DNA from: Halieaceae bacterium MED-G27
GTDB taxonomy: Bacteria > Pseudomonadota > Gammaproteobacteria > Pseudomonadales > Halieaceae
Length of the DNA: 38,900 nucleotides
Direction of reading: 5' to 3'
Assembly: GCA_002456975.1 (NCBI GenBank)
Contig: NTKA01000014.1
Location: 1 to 38,900 of the forward strand
A program made the translations under genes and the position numbers. The stretch's first letter is position 1, and every line of letters begins with the position of its first letter. A model generated the notes under the pieces. The model was not told the origin of the DNA. It made no database searches and worked only from the letters and a program-made list of their open reading frames with translations. Shown piece by piece: positions 8,668 to 17,629 of the stretch.

Positions 8668-9693
8668 TCAAGCAACGGCAGGAGCAATGAGTTCAAACGT
8701 ACCCTTATCAGCGTCCATCTTTGCTTCTGCGCCGATGGGAACCGTACTTTGTTTGTCGACATGCCCGAACATCGCGCCCGTAAAACACGGGATTCCAAGC
8801 GGTTCGCAATGCTGTCTGAGAATATCCATTAGAGAGAAGTTGCCTAGCCGGCGAATACCATCTGCCCCCGTGAAGTGACCAAAAACGATGCCTGCCAATT
8901 TCTGTAGATCGCCACTTAAGGCGAGCTGTGTGAGCATACGATCGATTCGGTATACCGCCTCATCGACATCTTCAAGAATCAATATTTTCCCAGAAAAGTC
9001 GGGTAGGTAAGGCGTGCCCATCAATGTGGATATGAGGGTCAAATTCCCACCTATTAATTGCCCGCTCGCTTTACCGGAGGCTATGGTCTGCGTGCGATAG
9101 GTACGCGCTACCAAATCGTCTTCGATGATGACGGGGTTCTGATATTGCTGTGGTTCGGCGTCAAAAAGCAGTCGGCGCATCTCGGAGTAGGTGAATTCGT
9201 TCCACTCTGACATGACGTTAGGGCCGTGAAAGGTGACGAGACCTGATTTGGCAAAAATGGCATTGAGCAGGCTGGTGACGTCGGAGTAACCGAGCAGTAT
9301 TTTCGGATTTTTGCTGATCATGTCGTAGTCGAGCATGGGCAGAATACGGCTAGCGCCCCAGCCTCCCCGGAGCGCGAAAACTGCGTCGATGTCGGGATCG
9401 GCGAAGGCTTCATTGAGGTCGTCTGCGCGATCTTGATCTTTGCCCGCCAAATAACCAAAGCGATCCATGACGTGCGAACCGATCTTCGCTTTTAAACCCA
9501 TGGCTTCTATGGTTTCTACAGCGAGCTGAAGCTGCAGTCTTTCGTAGGTGACACTCGCCGGTGCAATCAGGCCAACGGTCGCCCCAGGCTTTAACCGCTT
9601 GGGAATGGTTGCACTGGCCGCGGCTACAGTCATCGGGAGTGTGCTCAAGACGGCGCCAGCGGCGGCACCCAGGAGAATTTCTCTTCGTTTCAT
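8668..9693 (-). CDS. Peptidase S66 family (LD-carboxypeptidase / MccF-like), exported
   Basis: 341 residues. The start MKRREILLGAAAGAVLSTLP resembles a Tat signal (RR followed by a hydrophobic stretch), so the enzyme probably acts in the periplasm; cytoplasmic LdcA lacks such a leader. The S66 fold is clear: LKPGATVGLIAPAS near the N-terminus, ALRGGWGASRILPMLDYD, the nucleophile region LLGYSDVTSLLNAIF, TFHGPNVMSEW, GGNLTLISTLMGTPYLPDFSGKILILEDVDEAVYRIDRML, and the C-terminal GIPCFTGAMFGHVDKQSTVP. S66 enzymes cut the L,D bond of muropeptides or related amide bonds. It is divergent from a VanX-type dipeptidase, an 87-base gap apart, which supports a role in peptidoglycan-peptide breakdown. Confidence 0.9.
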   Translation of the reverse strand: MKRREILLGAAAGAVLSTLPMTVAAASATIPKRLKPGATVGLIAPASVTYERLQLQLAVETIEAMGLKAKIGSHVMDRFGYLAGKDQDRADDLNEAFADPDIDAVFALRGGWGASRILPMLDYDMISKNPKILLGYSDVTSLLNAIFAKSGLVTFHGPNVMSEWNEFTYSEMRRLLFDAEPQQYQNPVIIEDDLVARTYRTQTIASGKASGQLIGGNLTLISTLMGTPYLPDFSGKILILEDVDEAVYRIDRMLTQLALSGDLQKLAGIVFGHFTGADGIRRLGNFSLMDILRQHCEPLGIPCFTGAMFGHVDKQSTVPIGAEAKMDADKGTFELIAPAVA

Positions 9694-9780
9694 AGCCCGT
9701 ATCCCGCGGTATCATTAAGTGATTAGCTTGTCAGAGGCCAGGGCTAGCGGCAAGCGACGGATTGATTTTTGGAGAGCGCT

Positions 9781-10443
9781 ATGTATCGCAAGCTTACTCA
9801 TGTATTTGCTTTATTGTTGTCGGGGCCTGCTTTCGCCGACCACCCTTTGGTAGATATCGAAACAATAGCGCCGTCAATTGTGGTGGAGATGCGCTATTTC
9901 GGCAGCGATAATTTTGTAGGGCGTCCTATCGATGGTTATTTGGCGCCAAAATGCCTGCTGAGTGAGCCAGCGGCAAAAGCGCTCGGTAAAGCGCAAGGAG
10001 AGTTCGCAGTGTTTGGTCTATCGATCAAGGTGTTCGATTGTTATCGGCCGCAGCCCGCAGTCGATCACTTCATGCGCTGGACAATAGACGCTAACGATGT
10101 CTCTAAAAAGATCGAGTTCTACCCCGACGTCCAGAAGTCGCGATTAGTACCCGACGGTTATATCGCGGAGCGCTCTGGTCATTCACGTGCAAGTACAGTC
10201 GACCTGTCGCTGGTGTTCGAATCAAGCGGCGTGGAACTTGATATGGGAAGTGCGTGGGATTACTTTGATGTCATGTCCCATACAGAGAACAATAGCGTCT
10301 CGCTTGAGGCTCGTCGCAACAGGCTTCTGCTGCGAAGCGTTCTTCACAAGCATGGATTTGATAACTATTCGGCCGAGTGGTGGCACTTTACCCTTCGAAA
10401 CGAACCCTTTCCTGAGACCTACTTCAGCCATCCAGTGAAGTAG
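9781..10443 (+). CDS. D-alanyl-D-alanine dipeptidase, VanX/DdpX type (peptidase M15D), exported
   Basis: 220 residues from the ATG at 9781, chosen because GGAGAG lies just upstream and because it gives a proper signal peptide (MYRKLTHVFALLLSGPAFAD). Zinc-ligand and catalytic motifs of M15D are all visible: SGHSRASTVDLSL (His and Asp ligands), DYFDVMSH, and EWWHFTLRNEPFP (catalytic Glu and His ligand). FDCYRPQPAV is the usual arginine-containing motif. VanX enzymes hydrolyse D-Ala-D-Ala; outside resistance clusters the DdpX type serves nutrient recovery from cell-wall peptides. No vanA/vanH or regulator genes are nearby, so resistance is not suggested. Confidence 0.92.
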   Translation: MYRKLTHVFALLLSGPAFADHPLVDIETIAPSIVVEMRYFGSDNFVGRPIDGYLAPKCLLSEPAAKALGKAQGEFAVFGLSIKVFDCYRPQPAVDHFMRWTIDANDVSKKIEFYPDVQKSRLVPDGYIAERSGHSRASTVDLSLVFESSGVELDMGSAWDYFDVMSHTENNSVSLEARRNRLLLRSVLHKHGFDNYSAEWWHFTLRNEPFPETYFSHPVK

Positions 10444-10478
10444 CATCGCGGGACGCACTGACAATAGCGGGGAGCGAT

Positions 10479-12203
10479 ATGTTTATTTTCAAACGAGTGT
10501 GGGTGGTAGCTCTTGCTTTCATGGTCTCAGCCTGTAGTGAAAGTCAGGTTCCGGTTCCTGCAGATTACGTGTTTGTGAATGGCAAAATCTTCACATCGAA
10601 CTCCGCTGAGCCCTACGCTGAGGCACTCGCAGTCGGGGGGGCAGAGATACTCTATGTTGGCAGCGAAGATCGTCTTTCGGGATTTATCGATAACACTACT
10701 CAGATTATTGATATAGCGGGAGGTTTAGCGATACCGGGTTTCATGGATTCCCACACTCATATTTTCATGGGGTCCTATACCGACGTAGGAGTTAATTTGA
10801 GCCTTGCGGACACACCAAAAAAGCTTGAGTCGGCTCTCGAGGCAATTCGTGATGACAACCCCGGCAGTGCTCCTATCTATGCCCGAGGATGGCAGAATCA
10901 TCTCTTTACAGCCCAAGGCCCTCTAGCGGAACAGTTAGACGAGGTGTTTGGCGATCGGGTCGTGATCTTGCAGTCCGTCGATGGTCATTCGACCTGGTTT
11001 TCTTCCAAGGCCTTGAGGGATGGTGGCGTGACCAGTGCGACGCCAGATCCTGAGCCCGGTGTCAGCTTTTTTGAGCGTGACCCCTTTACCAATGAACCGC
11101 TGGGTACAGGAAGAGAGGCTGCCGGTAGCGACACTCTCGCGACCCTGATTCCCGGCGATTCGTCTGCCTACCGCGACCGATTAATCCAGTGGTTGCCTCG
11201 CGCCTCTGCCGCTGGACTGACCAGTGTGTATGACGCATGGTCTGCGGCACCCACTGAGCTCGATTCCTATGAGATTCTCTCGGCACTCGACTCCGCCGAT
11301 GCTCTGCCGCTACGAGTATTTGGCTCAGTTCGCCAACTCGCCTCAGCTGAAGAGATCGCTGATCGTTTTGAATTATTTCAAACGCGGTACAGCGGTAAAT
11401 TTGTCCGACCGGAAGCGGTCAAAATTGGTGTAGATGGAGTGCCTGAGGGACACACTGCGTTCTTGTTGACACCGTACGTCGATAAAACTGAAGAGGACTT
11501 TGGCCATCCAATGATGTCCGAGGAAGATTTGACACAGCAAATTACCACGTACTTCTCGCGCGATATTCCAGTACATCTTCATGCGATCGGTGGCGCAGCA
11601 GTCCGCATGTCGCTCGACGCTATTGAGGAAGCACGGCGCGTGACTGGAAACCAGACCGTTCGGGCTACCATTGCGCATATGGACTTCGTCAGTACCGACG
11701 ATATCGAGCGTTTTTCAATACTCAATGTCACTCCGCAAACGTCAATACAATGGGCAGCGCGAGATCCGTCATACTTCAACATTGGTTCCTTCGTTGGCAT
11801 GGACAAGGTCGAGGCGGCCTATCCAGTAAGGAGTTTGATCGAGGCCGGAGCAAATCAGACTTTCGGCGCCGATTGGCCAGCGTCAGCCTATCTCTCTACT
11901 TTCAAGCCCCTTCAATTAATCGAAGCCGCAGTGACTCGCAGGCTACCGGGCGAAAGCTCGATGCCCCAACGTAATCCGGAGGAGTCATTGTCGATCGCTG
12001 AAGCGATTGTTGCGATGACACGAAATACGGCAATTCAGGTCGGCGAGTCTGACCGACTAGGCACGCTGGAGGCGGGTAAGCAGGCGGATATAGTCCTGCT
12101 TGATCAAGACCTCTTTTCTGTGGAGTCGCATACCATCGGATCGACGTCGGTTCGTATGACTATGGTTGCAGGCGAGATTGTCTATCAATCGGAAGATTTA
12201 TAG
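10479..12203 (+). CDS. Amidohydrolase, YtcJ/amidohydro_3 family lipoprotein
   Basis: 574 residues with a lipoprotein signal (MFIFKRVWVVALAFMVSACSES, lipobox VSAC), so probably anchored in a membrane facing the periplasm. Metal-dependent hydrolase motifs: GFMDSHTHIFMG (HxH, near residue 90), PVHLHAIGGAAVRMSLDAI, ATIAHMDFV and FGADWPAS (the late Asp). The C-terminal part returns to the composite beta domain (GTLEAGKQADIVLLDQDLFS). Relatives of YtcJ act on N-acyl or amide bonds, but the substrate cannot be told from sequence. It follows the VanX-type gene by 35 bases in the same direction, so the two may be co-expressed. Confidence 0.88.
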   Translation: MFIFKRVWVVALAFMVSACSESQVPVPADYVFVNGKIFTSNSAEPYAEALAVGGAEILYVGSEDRLSGFIDNTTQIIDIAGGLAIPGFMDSHTHIFMGSYTDVGVNLSLADTPKKLESALEAIRDDNPGSAPIYARGWQNHLFTAQGPLAEQLDEVFGDRVVILQSVDGHSTWFSSKALRDGGVTSATPDPEPGVSFFERDPFTNEPLGTGREAAGSDTLATLIPGDSSAYRDRLIQWLPRASAAGLTSVYDAWSAAPTELDSYEILSALDSADALPLRVFGSVRQLASAEEIADRFELFQTRYSGKFVRPEAVKIGVDGVPEGHTAFLLTPYVDKTEEDFGHPMMSEEDLTQQITTYFSRDIPVHLHAIGGAAVRMSLDAIEEARRVTGNQTVRATIAHMDFVSTDDIERFSILNVTPQTSIQWAARDPSYFNIGSFVGMDKVEAAYPVRSLIEAGANQTFGADWPASAYLSTFKPLQLIEAAVTRRLPGESSMPQRNPEESLSIAEAIVAMTRNTAIQVGESDRLGTLEAGKQADIVLLDQDLFSVESHTIGSTSVRMTMVAGEIVYQSEDL

Positions 12204-12341
12204 TCGTCCTTGGTTGACCACCCTACGGCTAGCAGTTTTATTACTGATGTGAAACTCATGGTAGGCGCGAATACTCCAGTGGTGCCTCGATTGATCCTAG
12301 GTGTCCAATCGATCTAAGCCACCGTTGCTGATTGATAGTCG

Positions 12342-13820
12342 CTATTGTTTCTGAGGCCGAATGCAAAACAGAAGGCAAACCAGGGTGCCAATTGGGAAGA
12401 GCCAGGGCCACGCGAGGAGTGGCGCACTGAAGTCCGTAGCAAAGATAGGGTTCAAGAGCTGCGGCTGGTTAAGCAGCAGGATAAGCGACATGCTGATGGC
12501 AACCGCTCCTGCTAACCCCTTAACTTCAATGCGGTGGCTGATCAAGCTAGCCAAGAAGAGTCCAAGCATGGGGCCGAGCGTGTAGGTCGTCATTGAAAAC
12601 GCAAGAGTGATGATGTCGCCAGCACTCTTGGTGAACTGCCATGCGATAGCAGCAAGCCCTAGCCCCCAAGCGATAACGAATAATCGCGAGACCACAAGGT
12701 AGTGCGACTCCGCTTTGCCTGGATTGACGAATGGCCGGTAAAACATCGTCAGCGATATTTGCGAGAGGGCCGCCAGAATCGAGTCGAGACTGGAGATTGC
12801 GGCACTGAGAATACCGGCGACGATAAGTCCTTTAAGGCCTGTGGGCATTTCATAGATGATAAATAAGGGAAAAATTCGGTCCCCCTTTTCGGCTACAAGT
12901 GCTGCGAGTGGGGCATCAAGCGGGTTCAACTGATAAAAGGCAAAGAGACCAAGACCAACCACGAGCATCAGCGCGGGTACGCACTCGCCCACAATACTCC
13001 ACAGCAATGCTTTCTTTGCCTCGCTAGAGTCTTTGCAACACAGGAGGCGCTGAGTGAAGAGGTGATCGGTGCCATACACAGCGACCCCCTGAAACGGTAG
13101 CGCAATCAGCGCAGCCCAAAAGGTGAACGCTACCCTTGGATCGCTTGAAAGATTAATGACCGTTAGTTTCTCGTTTTGCCGACCTAGCTCCCACAGGGTG
13201 GCGAATCCGTCGGGTAGTGAGCCGAGCATGAAGACCAGCGCGGCGAGACCACCGATGACGAGTACAAAAAACTGTACCAGGTCGGTCCATATAACCGCAG
13301 CGACTCCACCCATCCATGTCCATAAAATAGCAAAGACTGCGATGACCAAAATACTCAGCCCCATTGTCCATCCCGTCAGCAATTCGAGCACTAGTGCTGT
13401 GGCATAGACCCTGACACTTTGACCGAGAATTCCCCCCAAAATGAACATAGCAGCCGTGAGCCGACCGGCTGTCACACCCAGTCTCTGGCTGATGTAGTCA
13501 TAGGGGCTATAGAACTCTTGTTCGTAGTAACGAGGAATCAGAAAGCGGGCAATCAACAACTTTGCAATGATTCCGCCGATCGCCAGTTGCAAGTAGGTGA
13601 AATCGCCTCCGGCTGCATAAATGAATGCAGGCACACCGATAAAGGTGACCGCGCTAATCGTCGTCGCGATAATCGAAGCACTGACAGCAAACCATGGTAT
13701 CCGCCGGCCTCCGAGAAAAAAGTCATGAGGCGTCTTTTGCTGGCCTTTGAGGCGATGGCCGATCCAGGTCGTCCCGCTGATATAGATCGCGACGACGATC
13801 CAATCGATGAGGCTAAACAT
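12342..13820 (-). CDS. Sodium:solute symporter (SSS family)
   Basis: 492 residues with about 13 hydrophobic segments. Family features: N-terminal VVAIYISGTTWIGHRLKGQ with DFFLGGRRIPWFAVSASIIATTISAVTFIGVPA (TM1-TM2 core of sodium site 2), YDYISQRLG, and AGILSAAISSLDSILAALSQ (the conserved Ser-rich helix of TM8). Overlaps the stop of the upstream PhyH-like gene by 8 bases, so they are translationally coupled. Imports an unidentified organic substrate, presumably the one degraded by the two genes ahead of it in the operon. Confidence 0.92.
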   Translation of the reverse strand: MFSLIDWIVVAIYISGTTWIGHRLKGQQKTPHDFFLGGRRIPWFAVSASIIATTISAVTFIGVPAFIYAAGGDFTYLQLAIGGIIAKLLIARFLIPRYYEQEFYSPYDYISQRLGVTAGRLTAAMFILGGILGQSVRVYATALVLELLTGWTMGLSILVIAVFAILWTWMGGVAAVIWTDLVQFFVLVIGGLAALVFMLGSLPDGFATLWELGRQNEKLTVINLSSDPRVAFTFWAALIALPFQGVAVYGTDHLFTQRLLCCKDSSEAKKALLWSIVGECVPALMLVVGLGLFAFYQLNPLDAPLAALVAEKGDRIFPLFIIYEMPTGLKGLIVAGILSAAISSLDSILAALSQISLTMFYRPFVNPGKAESHYLVVSRLFVIAWGLGLAAIAWQFTKSAGDIITLAFSMTTYTLGPMLGLFLASLISHRIEVKGLAGAVAISMSLILLLNQPQLLNPIFATDFSAPLLAWPWLFPIGTLVCLLFCIRPQKQ

Positions 13821-14589
13821 CGTTTACTGTTATGAGGCGACAGGCACCATCGCCGGGGTACTGCCGCTTGTTGGCGCCAGGGTAGGCATAGCCATTAATA
13901 AAGACTCGACGATAGTTGCTCGACGTATTCTCAAAGCTTGCATGAATCGCATAGGGACCAAAAAAGATTACATCGCCAGCCGTGGCATCGATGGTGACTG
14001 CATTCGATGGATCAAATGGTAAATCGGGCGGTTGCTCTGAACTGGACTGATAGTGGTGGCTGTCGAGACCAATAGCGCCAATGCTACCGGTGCCGGCTAT
14101 AAATTTAAGAGGCCCACTGTCAGGTGTCATGTCGTCGACGGCTATCAGCGTCTGGACAAAGCTGCCTCGTCCGTTGGGGTCTGACCAGGTGTCATTGCCT
14201 TTGTCACGATGCTGAATGTCCTGATGCCAGCCAAAGGTGACGCCATCGCGTGGTCGTTTGAAATGGGCCTGGCTGAGTAGCTGCTCCATCGCTGAGGATC
14301 CCAATAAATCAGCGGCGGGCCGAGTGAGTCTTTCATCGTTCCCTATGGCCAATAGCTCGGGTTCTGTACCGCCAGCCCAAACTACTCTTTTGATGACTTG
14401 CCCACCATCTTTTTCGCCCAGCACAAAAAAGGCGCCGTCGCTGAGCTCAGTCCCCCATAAGGCGCGGGCTTTGTTTTCCAGGCTGGTGAAGCAGCGTTTC
14501 ATGGTCTCTATTTCCGAGACGGAGAATTGCTGTCGGCGAATAAACCAACCGCGGTCAAAAAAATCTGTTTTCTCCGAATCGGTAAGCAT
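13813..14589 (-). CDS. Phytanoyl-CoA dioxygenase (PhyH) family protein
   Basis: About 258 residues; start at ATG 14589 or GTG 14595. Fe(II)/2-oxoglutarate oxygenase of the PhyH type: GVTFGWHQDIQHRDKG gives the HxD pair of the iron facial triad, FVQTLIAVDDMTPDSGPLKFIAGTGSIG is the typical core, and AGDVIFFGPYAIHASFENTSSNYRRVFINGYA supplies the distal His and the 2OG-binding Arg. The substrate is unknown; relatives act on small natural products or compatible solutes as well as acyl-CoA. Lies between the amidohydrolase and the SSS transporter in one operon. Confidence 0.9.
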   Translation of the reverse strand: MLTDSEKTDFFDRGWFIRRQQFSVSEIETMKRCFTSLENKARALWGTELSDGAFFVLGEKDGGQVIKRVVWAGGTEPELLAIGNDERLTRPAADLLGSSAMEQLLSQAHFKRPRDGVTFGWHQDIQHRDKGNDTWSDPNGRGSFVQTLIAVDDMTPDSGPLKFIAGTGSIGAIGLDSHHYQSSSEQPPDLPFDPSNAVTIDATAGDVIFFGPYAIHASFENTSSNYRRVFINGYAYPGANKRQYPGDGACRLITVNDV

Positions 14590-14685
14590 CGCCACGCTAT
14601 TACAAGCCTTTTGTTAATGTAGGGGATCGGGTGGGAACAAATACAATGGTTTCCCAAGTGCTCATAGTTTTTAGTAGATACGATG

Positions 14686-15675
14686 TCATAAACGATAGAC
14701 TCTCCGCGCTACGCCACTGAACAACTTGTCTTTTTCCGAGTCTGAAAACGATGCCGTCATTTTTTTAAACGCATTCCACAGCACTCTGTAGCCAAGTGAC
14801 AGGCGGTCTACGGGGAAGTTGCTCTCGAACATACAGCGAGAGGGCCCAAAACACTCAATGGTGAAGTCGTAGTAATGGCGTTGACTGGCCACGATTTCAT
14901 CGGAAGACGGCGGCATAGCCTGGGTGTGCCAACCGTATCCATTATCGGGCATGGCTAAGCCGCCCAGCTTGGCATAGGTATTAGGTAATTCTGCGAGCTG
15001 TATGACATCCTTTTTCCATTGCTTAAAGATTTCAGACTTTTTAGTTTCATAAGGTCCCACGCCCAGCGGTGTTCCAAAATGGTCGAGTACTATCGTGGTC
15101 GTCGGTATTGCTTTGGCGAGCTCGATTAGCTCTGGCAACTGATGATGATAAATCCAAGCATCAAAACTAAGTTGCCGCTCGCCCAGCTGTGTTATGCCCC
15201 GCCGGAAGTCCTCACACATTAATAGTTTGGGTGTAGCGGGTGCCGGGATGGCTAGGTCTGGCGTGCTATCGCTTGCAGCCTGGTGTCGAATGCCTTTCAA
15301 AAGCCCGCCAGCAGCCTCTTCGTGCGCATCGAGTATCTCTTCTAGGCTGTCGGAGCGGAGATCCGCATGAGCCACGATGCCCGCGATCGTTGCCTTTTCT
15401 GAATGTAACTTCGATGTTTCAGCAGCAGCGGCTACGTAGCGCGTTTCACCCACACATCGCAGATGTTCGGGGCCATCGTTTAAGTAGGAAGCACCGCACT
15501 CTATAAACACAGTTTGCGTGACATTATGACCACCATCTGTATCGGCGAGTAATTCCGGTAAATCGTAGCGGAGCGGCCCGGGTGGCCAGAGGTGGTGGTG
15601 TGGATCAACAATCTCCCGTTCTGGGTCGATAACTACTTCGGTTACCTGATTTAGCCACTCATTGTTGTTAAACAT
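14686..15675 (-). CDS. Amidohydrolase family 2 (lactonase / TIM-barrel hydrolase type)
   Basis: About 329 residues from ATG 15675, preceded by GCAGAGG; a longer TTG start at 15708 has no ribosome binding site. Metal-site motifs of the amidohydro_2 group are present: IVDPHHHLWPPG at the N-terminus, TIVLDHFG in the middle, and CMFESNFPVDRLSLGY with the late Asp. Relatives include L-fucono- and L-rhamnono-lactonases and PDC hydrolase. GLLKGIRHQA and LSFDAWIYHHQLPELIELA also fit that group. It is the first gene of the minus-strand operon feeding PhyH-like and SSS genes, suggesting uptake and catabolism of one sugar-acid-like or aromatic compound; this is inferred. Confidence 0.88.
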   Translation of the reverse strand: MFNNNEWLNQVTEVVIDPEREIVDPHHHLWPPGPLRYDLPELLADTDGGHNVTQTVFIECGASYLNDGPEHLRCVGETRYVAAAAETSKLHSEKATIAGIVAHADLRSDSLEEILDAHEEAAGGLLKGIRHQAASDSTPDLAIPAPATPKLLMCEDFRRGITQLGERQLSFDAWIYHHQLPELIELAKAIPTTTIVLDHFGTPLGVGPYETKKSEIFKQWKKDVIQLAELPNTYAKLGGLAMPDNGYGWHTQAMPPSSDEIVASQRHYYDFTIECFGPSRCMFESNFPVDRLSLGYRVLWNAFKKMTASFSDSEKDKLFSGVARRVYRL

Positions 15676-15863
15676 TAACCCGGCCTCTGCAGACTTTTCA
15701 TTCCACAAGATTACACCAGTTGATGATCGAGCGGCTGTCTATAGTTGCCGCTAGTCATGGCCTAGAAATGTGCCCCGATTTGGCTAATAGGGGGCCAGTT
15801 TTTCGATCACTGCAAAATCGGCACGGGTATTGCTTAGGTCACAGGTGGGGAAGGGACTTAATT

Positions 15864-16784
15864 ATGTTGCAGGCAACCGATGTTGAAATCGAACGAGTAC
15901 TCAGGGAGTTTGCCGATGCCGAGGTACTTAACAATGTTTTTGTGCGCAATGCGCGCGGTTATTTTTTCGACTTCGCAGCAATGCTGTTGGAGAACGCTCG
16001 CTCGCTAGATCGACCACTGATCGCGGGTCTCAATGGTTCACAGGGATCGGGCAAAAGTACACTCGCTGCCTTTTTACGTCGTGTTATCAACGAATGCTCG
16101 GATTATGACTGTCATGTCATATCGATCGACGATTTTTATCTAACAAAAGACGCACGTCAGGCCTTGGCTAGCAATGTCCATCCCCTACTAGCAACGCGCG
16201 GCGTGCCCGGTACCCACGATGTTGGCGCCATGCGGTCGATTATCGATCGTTTCAAAAGCAATGAATTCGGCAGTATCGAACTTCCTGTGTTTGACAAGCT
16301 GCTTGACGATCGCGCCAAAACGGTGCAAACGATCAATTTTGGTGCGAAGCGCAGCATTGTACTGGTAGAGGGCTGGTGCGTTGGTGTGCCGGCGCAGGCG
16401 ACCGAGGTACTCAGCCAACCCATAAGCCATTTCGAGTCGGTCAACGATACCGAGGCGATATGGCGTCACTACGTCAATGAGTCACTTGCTACCGACTACG
16501 CCGATTTATTTTCTGAGCTCGATTGTTTAAGCATGTTGAACCCCCCCAGTTTTGAGACTGTCTATGACTGGCGAGTCGATCAGGAGATGCGCTTGGTGCA
16601 AGCTCGGTCTTCAATGGGTACTGACCCTGATGCCAAAGGCATGAATCCTAGGCAGATCCGAGAGTTCGTCGAAAACTTCAGGCGAGTCAGTTTGCACGCA
16701 ATCGATGCGCTACCCGGTATTGCCGACTTTGGTTGGCACCTCAGGGCCGATCGCTTAATCACGGATCAGTGGAGTAGTATATGA
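15864..16784 (+). CDS. D-glycerate 3-kinase-like P-loop kinase
   Basis: 306 residues from ATG 15864, chosen because a strong GGGGAAGGGA lies just upstream; the frame is open further up to 15720 but that part is not protein-like. Walker A GLNGSQGSGKSTLA near residue 54, then VISIDDFYLTKDARQ and HPLLATRGVPGTHDV, the signature of plant/yeast-type glycerate kinases (and relatives such as YggC), and IVLVEGWCVGVP. Expected to phosphorylate D-glycerate to 3-phosphoglycerate. The three following genes make and phosphorolyse glucosylglycerate, which releases glycerate, so the assignment fits the context. Its stop overlaps the next start (ATGA). Confidence 0.88.
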   Translation: MLQATDVEIERVLREFADAEVLNNVFVRNARGYFFDFAAMLLENARSLDRPLIAGLNGSQGSGKSTLAAFLRRVINECSDYDCHVISIDDFYLTKDARQALASNVHPLLATRGVPGTHDVGAMRSIIDRFKSNEFGSIELPVFDKLLDDRAKTVQTINFGAKRSIVLVEGWCVGVPAQATEVLSQPISHFESVNDTEAIWRHYVNESLATDYADLFSELDCLSMLNPPSFETVYDWRVDQEMRLVQARSSMGTDPDAKGMNPRQIREFVENFRRVSLHAIDALPGIADFGWHLRADRLITDQWSSI

Positions 16785-17629
16785 CCCATCCCGTCGTGAT
16801 CTTTACCGATCTGGACGGCACTTTACTCGACCATAATGATTACTCGGCGACTGCCGCATTACCTTTATTGGCCGAATTGAAGCAGCGCTGTATTCCGGTG
16901 GTCCCTGCGACGAGTAAAACGTTTTCGGAGGTAGTCGAGTTACGACGAGAGCTCGATTTGGATGGCCCCTTTATCGTTGAGAACGGTGCTGCTGTCTTTG
17001 TGCCTGCGACTATGAACTTGCGTTGCCCAATTGGCAGCAAACTCGAGGGTGATTTCTGGTCGCGGGAATTTGGCGTGAGTCGTCAGGTCTTGGAAGACGT
17101 ACTCGACGCACTCGATATGGGGTCTAAGTATCAGTTCAAGTCCTTGACACAGATGTCCGTTGAGGAAATCAGCGAACTAACGGGCTTGTCGCCATTGGCT
17201 TCTGCTGCGGCTCGAGATCGTCGCTACTCTGAAACGATTGATTGGCGCGATACGCCAGAGCGGTTGGCTGAATTTTCTACTACGCTCACTGATATTGGCT
17301 TCGCGGTCTCGCGCGGCGGTAGATTCATTCATTTAATGGGACCTAACGATAAGTCTATCGCCATGCAATGGCTCCATGGAAAATTCCGGAAGGAAATCGA
17401 TGCTGACATGGTCAGCATTGCTGCCGGTGATGCGCCAAACGATAAAGCGATGTTGGAAGCCGCCGATTACGCATTGCTCATGCCGAGCGCAACCGGCCTC
17501 AAGTTCCAGTTGAGTCGCGAGGCAAACGTCTGGCACAGCATGTCCTCAGGACCCGGAGGCTGGGCAGATTCAATCAACCAGATTTTGGCTGAACTCTTGC
17601 CTACCACCAAGGACTCTCTGTATGGCTGA
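16781..17629 (+). CDS. Glucosyl-/mannosyl-3-phosphoglycerate phosphatase (HAD, MPGP family)
   Basis: 282 residues. HAD motif I IFTDLDGTLLDHN near the N-terminus, motif II in VPATSKTF, and motif III/IV in AAGDAPNDKAMLEAADYALLMPS. The cap and IVENGAAVFVP are characteristic of the mannosyl-3-phosphoglycerate phosphatase (YedP/MpgP) subgroup. Because the next gene is a GpgS-type synthase, the likely substrate is glucosyl-3-phosphoglycerate, giving glucosylglycerate. Overlaps its upstream neighbour by 4 bases and its downstream one by 8. Sugar specificity (glucose rather than mannose) is inferred from context only. Confidence 0.88.
   Translation: MTHPVVIFTDLDGTLLDHNDYSATAALPLLAELKQRCIPVVPATSKTFSEVVELRRELDLDGPFIVENGAAVFVPATMNLRCPIGSKLEGDFWSREFGVSRQVLEDVLDALDMGSKYQFKSLTQMSVEEISELTGLSPLASAAARDRRYSETIDWRDTPERLAEFSTTLTDIGFAVSRGGRFIHLMGPNDKSIAMQWLHGKFRKEIDADMVSIAAGDAPNDKAMLEAADYALLMPSATGLKFQLSREANVWHSMSSGPGGWADSINQILAELLPTTKDSLYG

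Noticed and set aside
9781-10443. Vancomycin-resistance gene vanX
   Set aside because: No vanH, vanA or VanRS genes are nearby, the organism is Gram-negative and the protein has an export signal, so a DdpX-like cell-wall recycling role is more likely.
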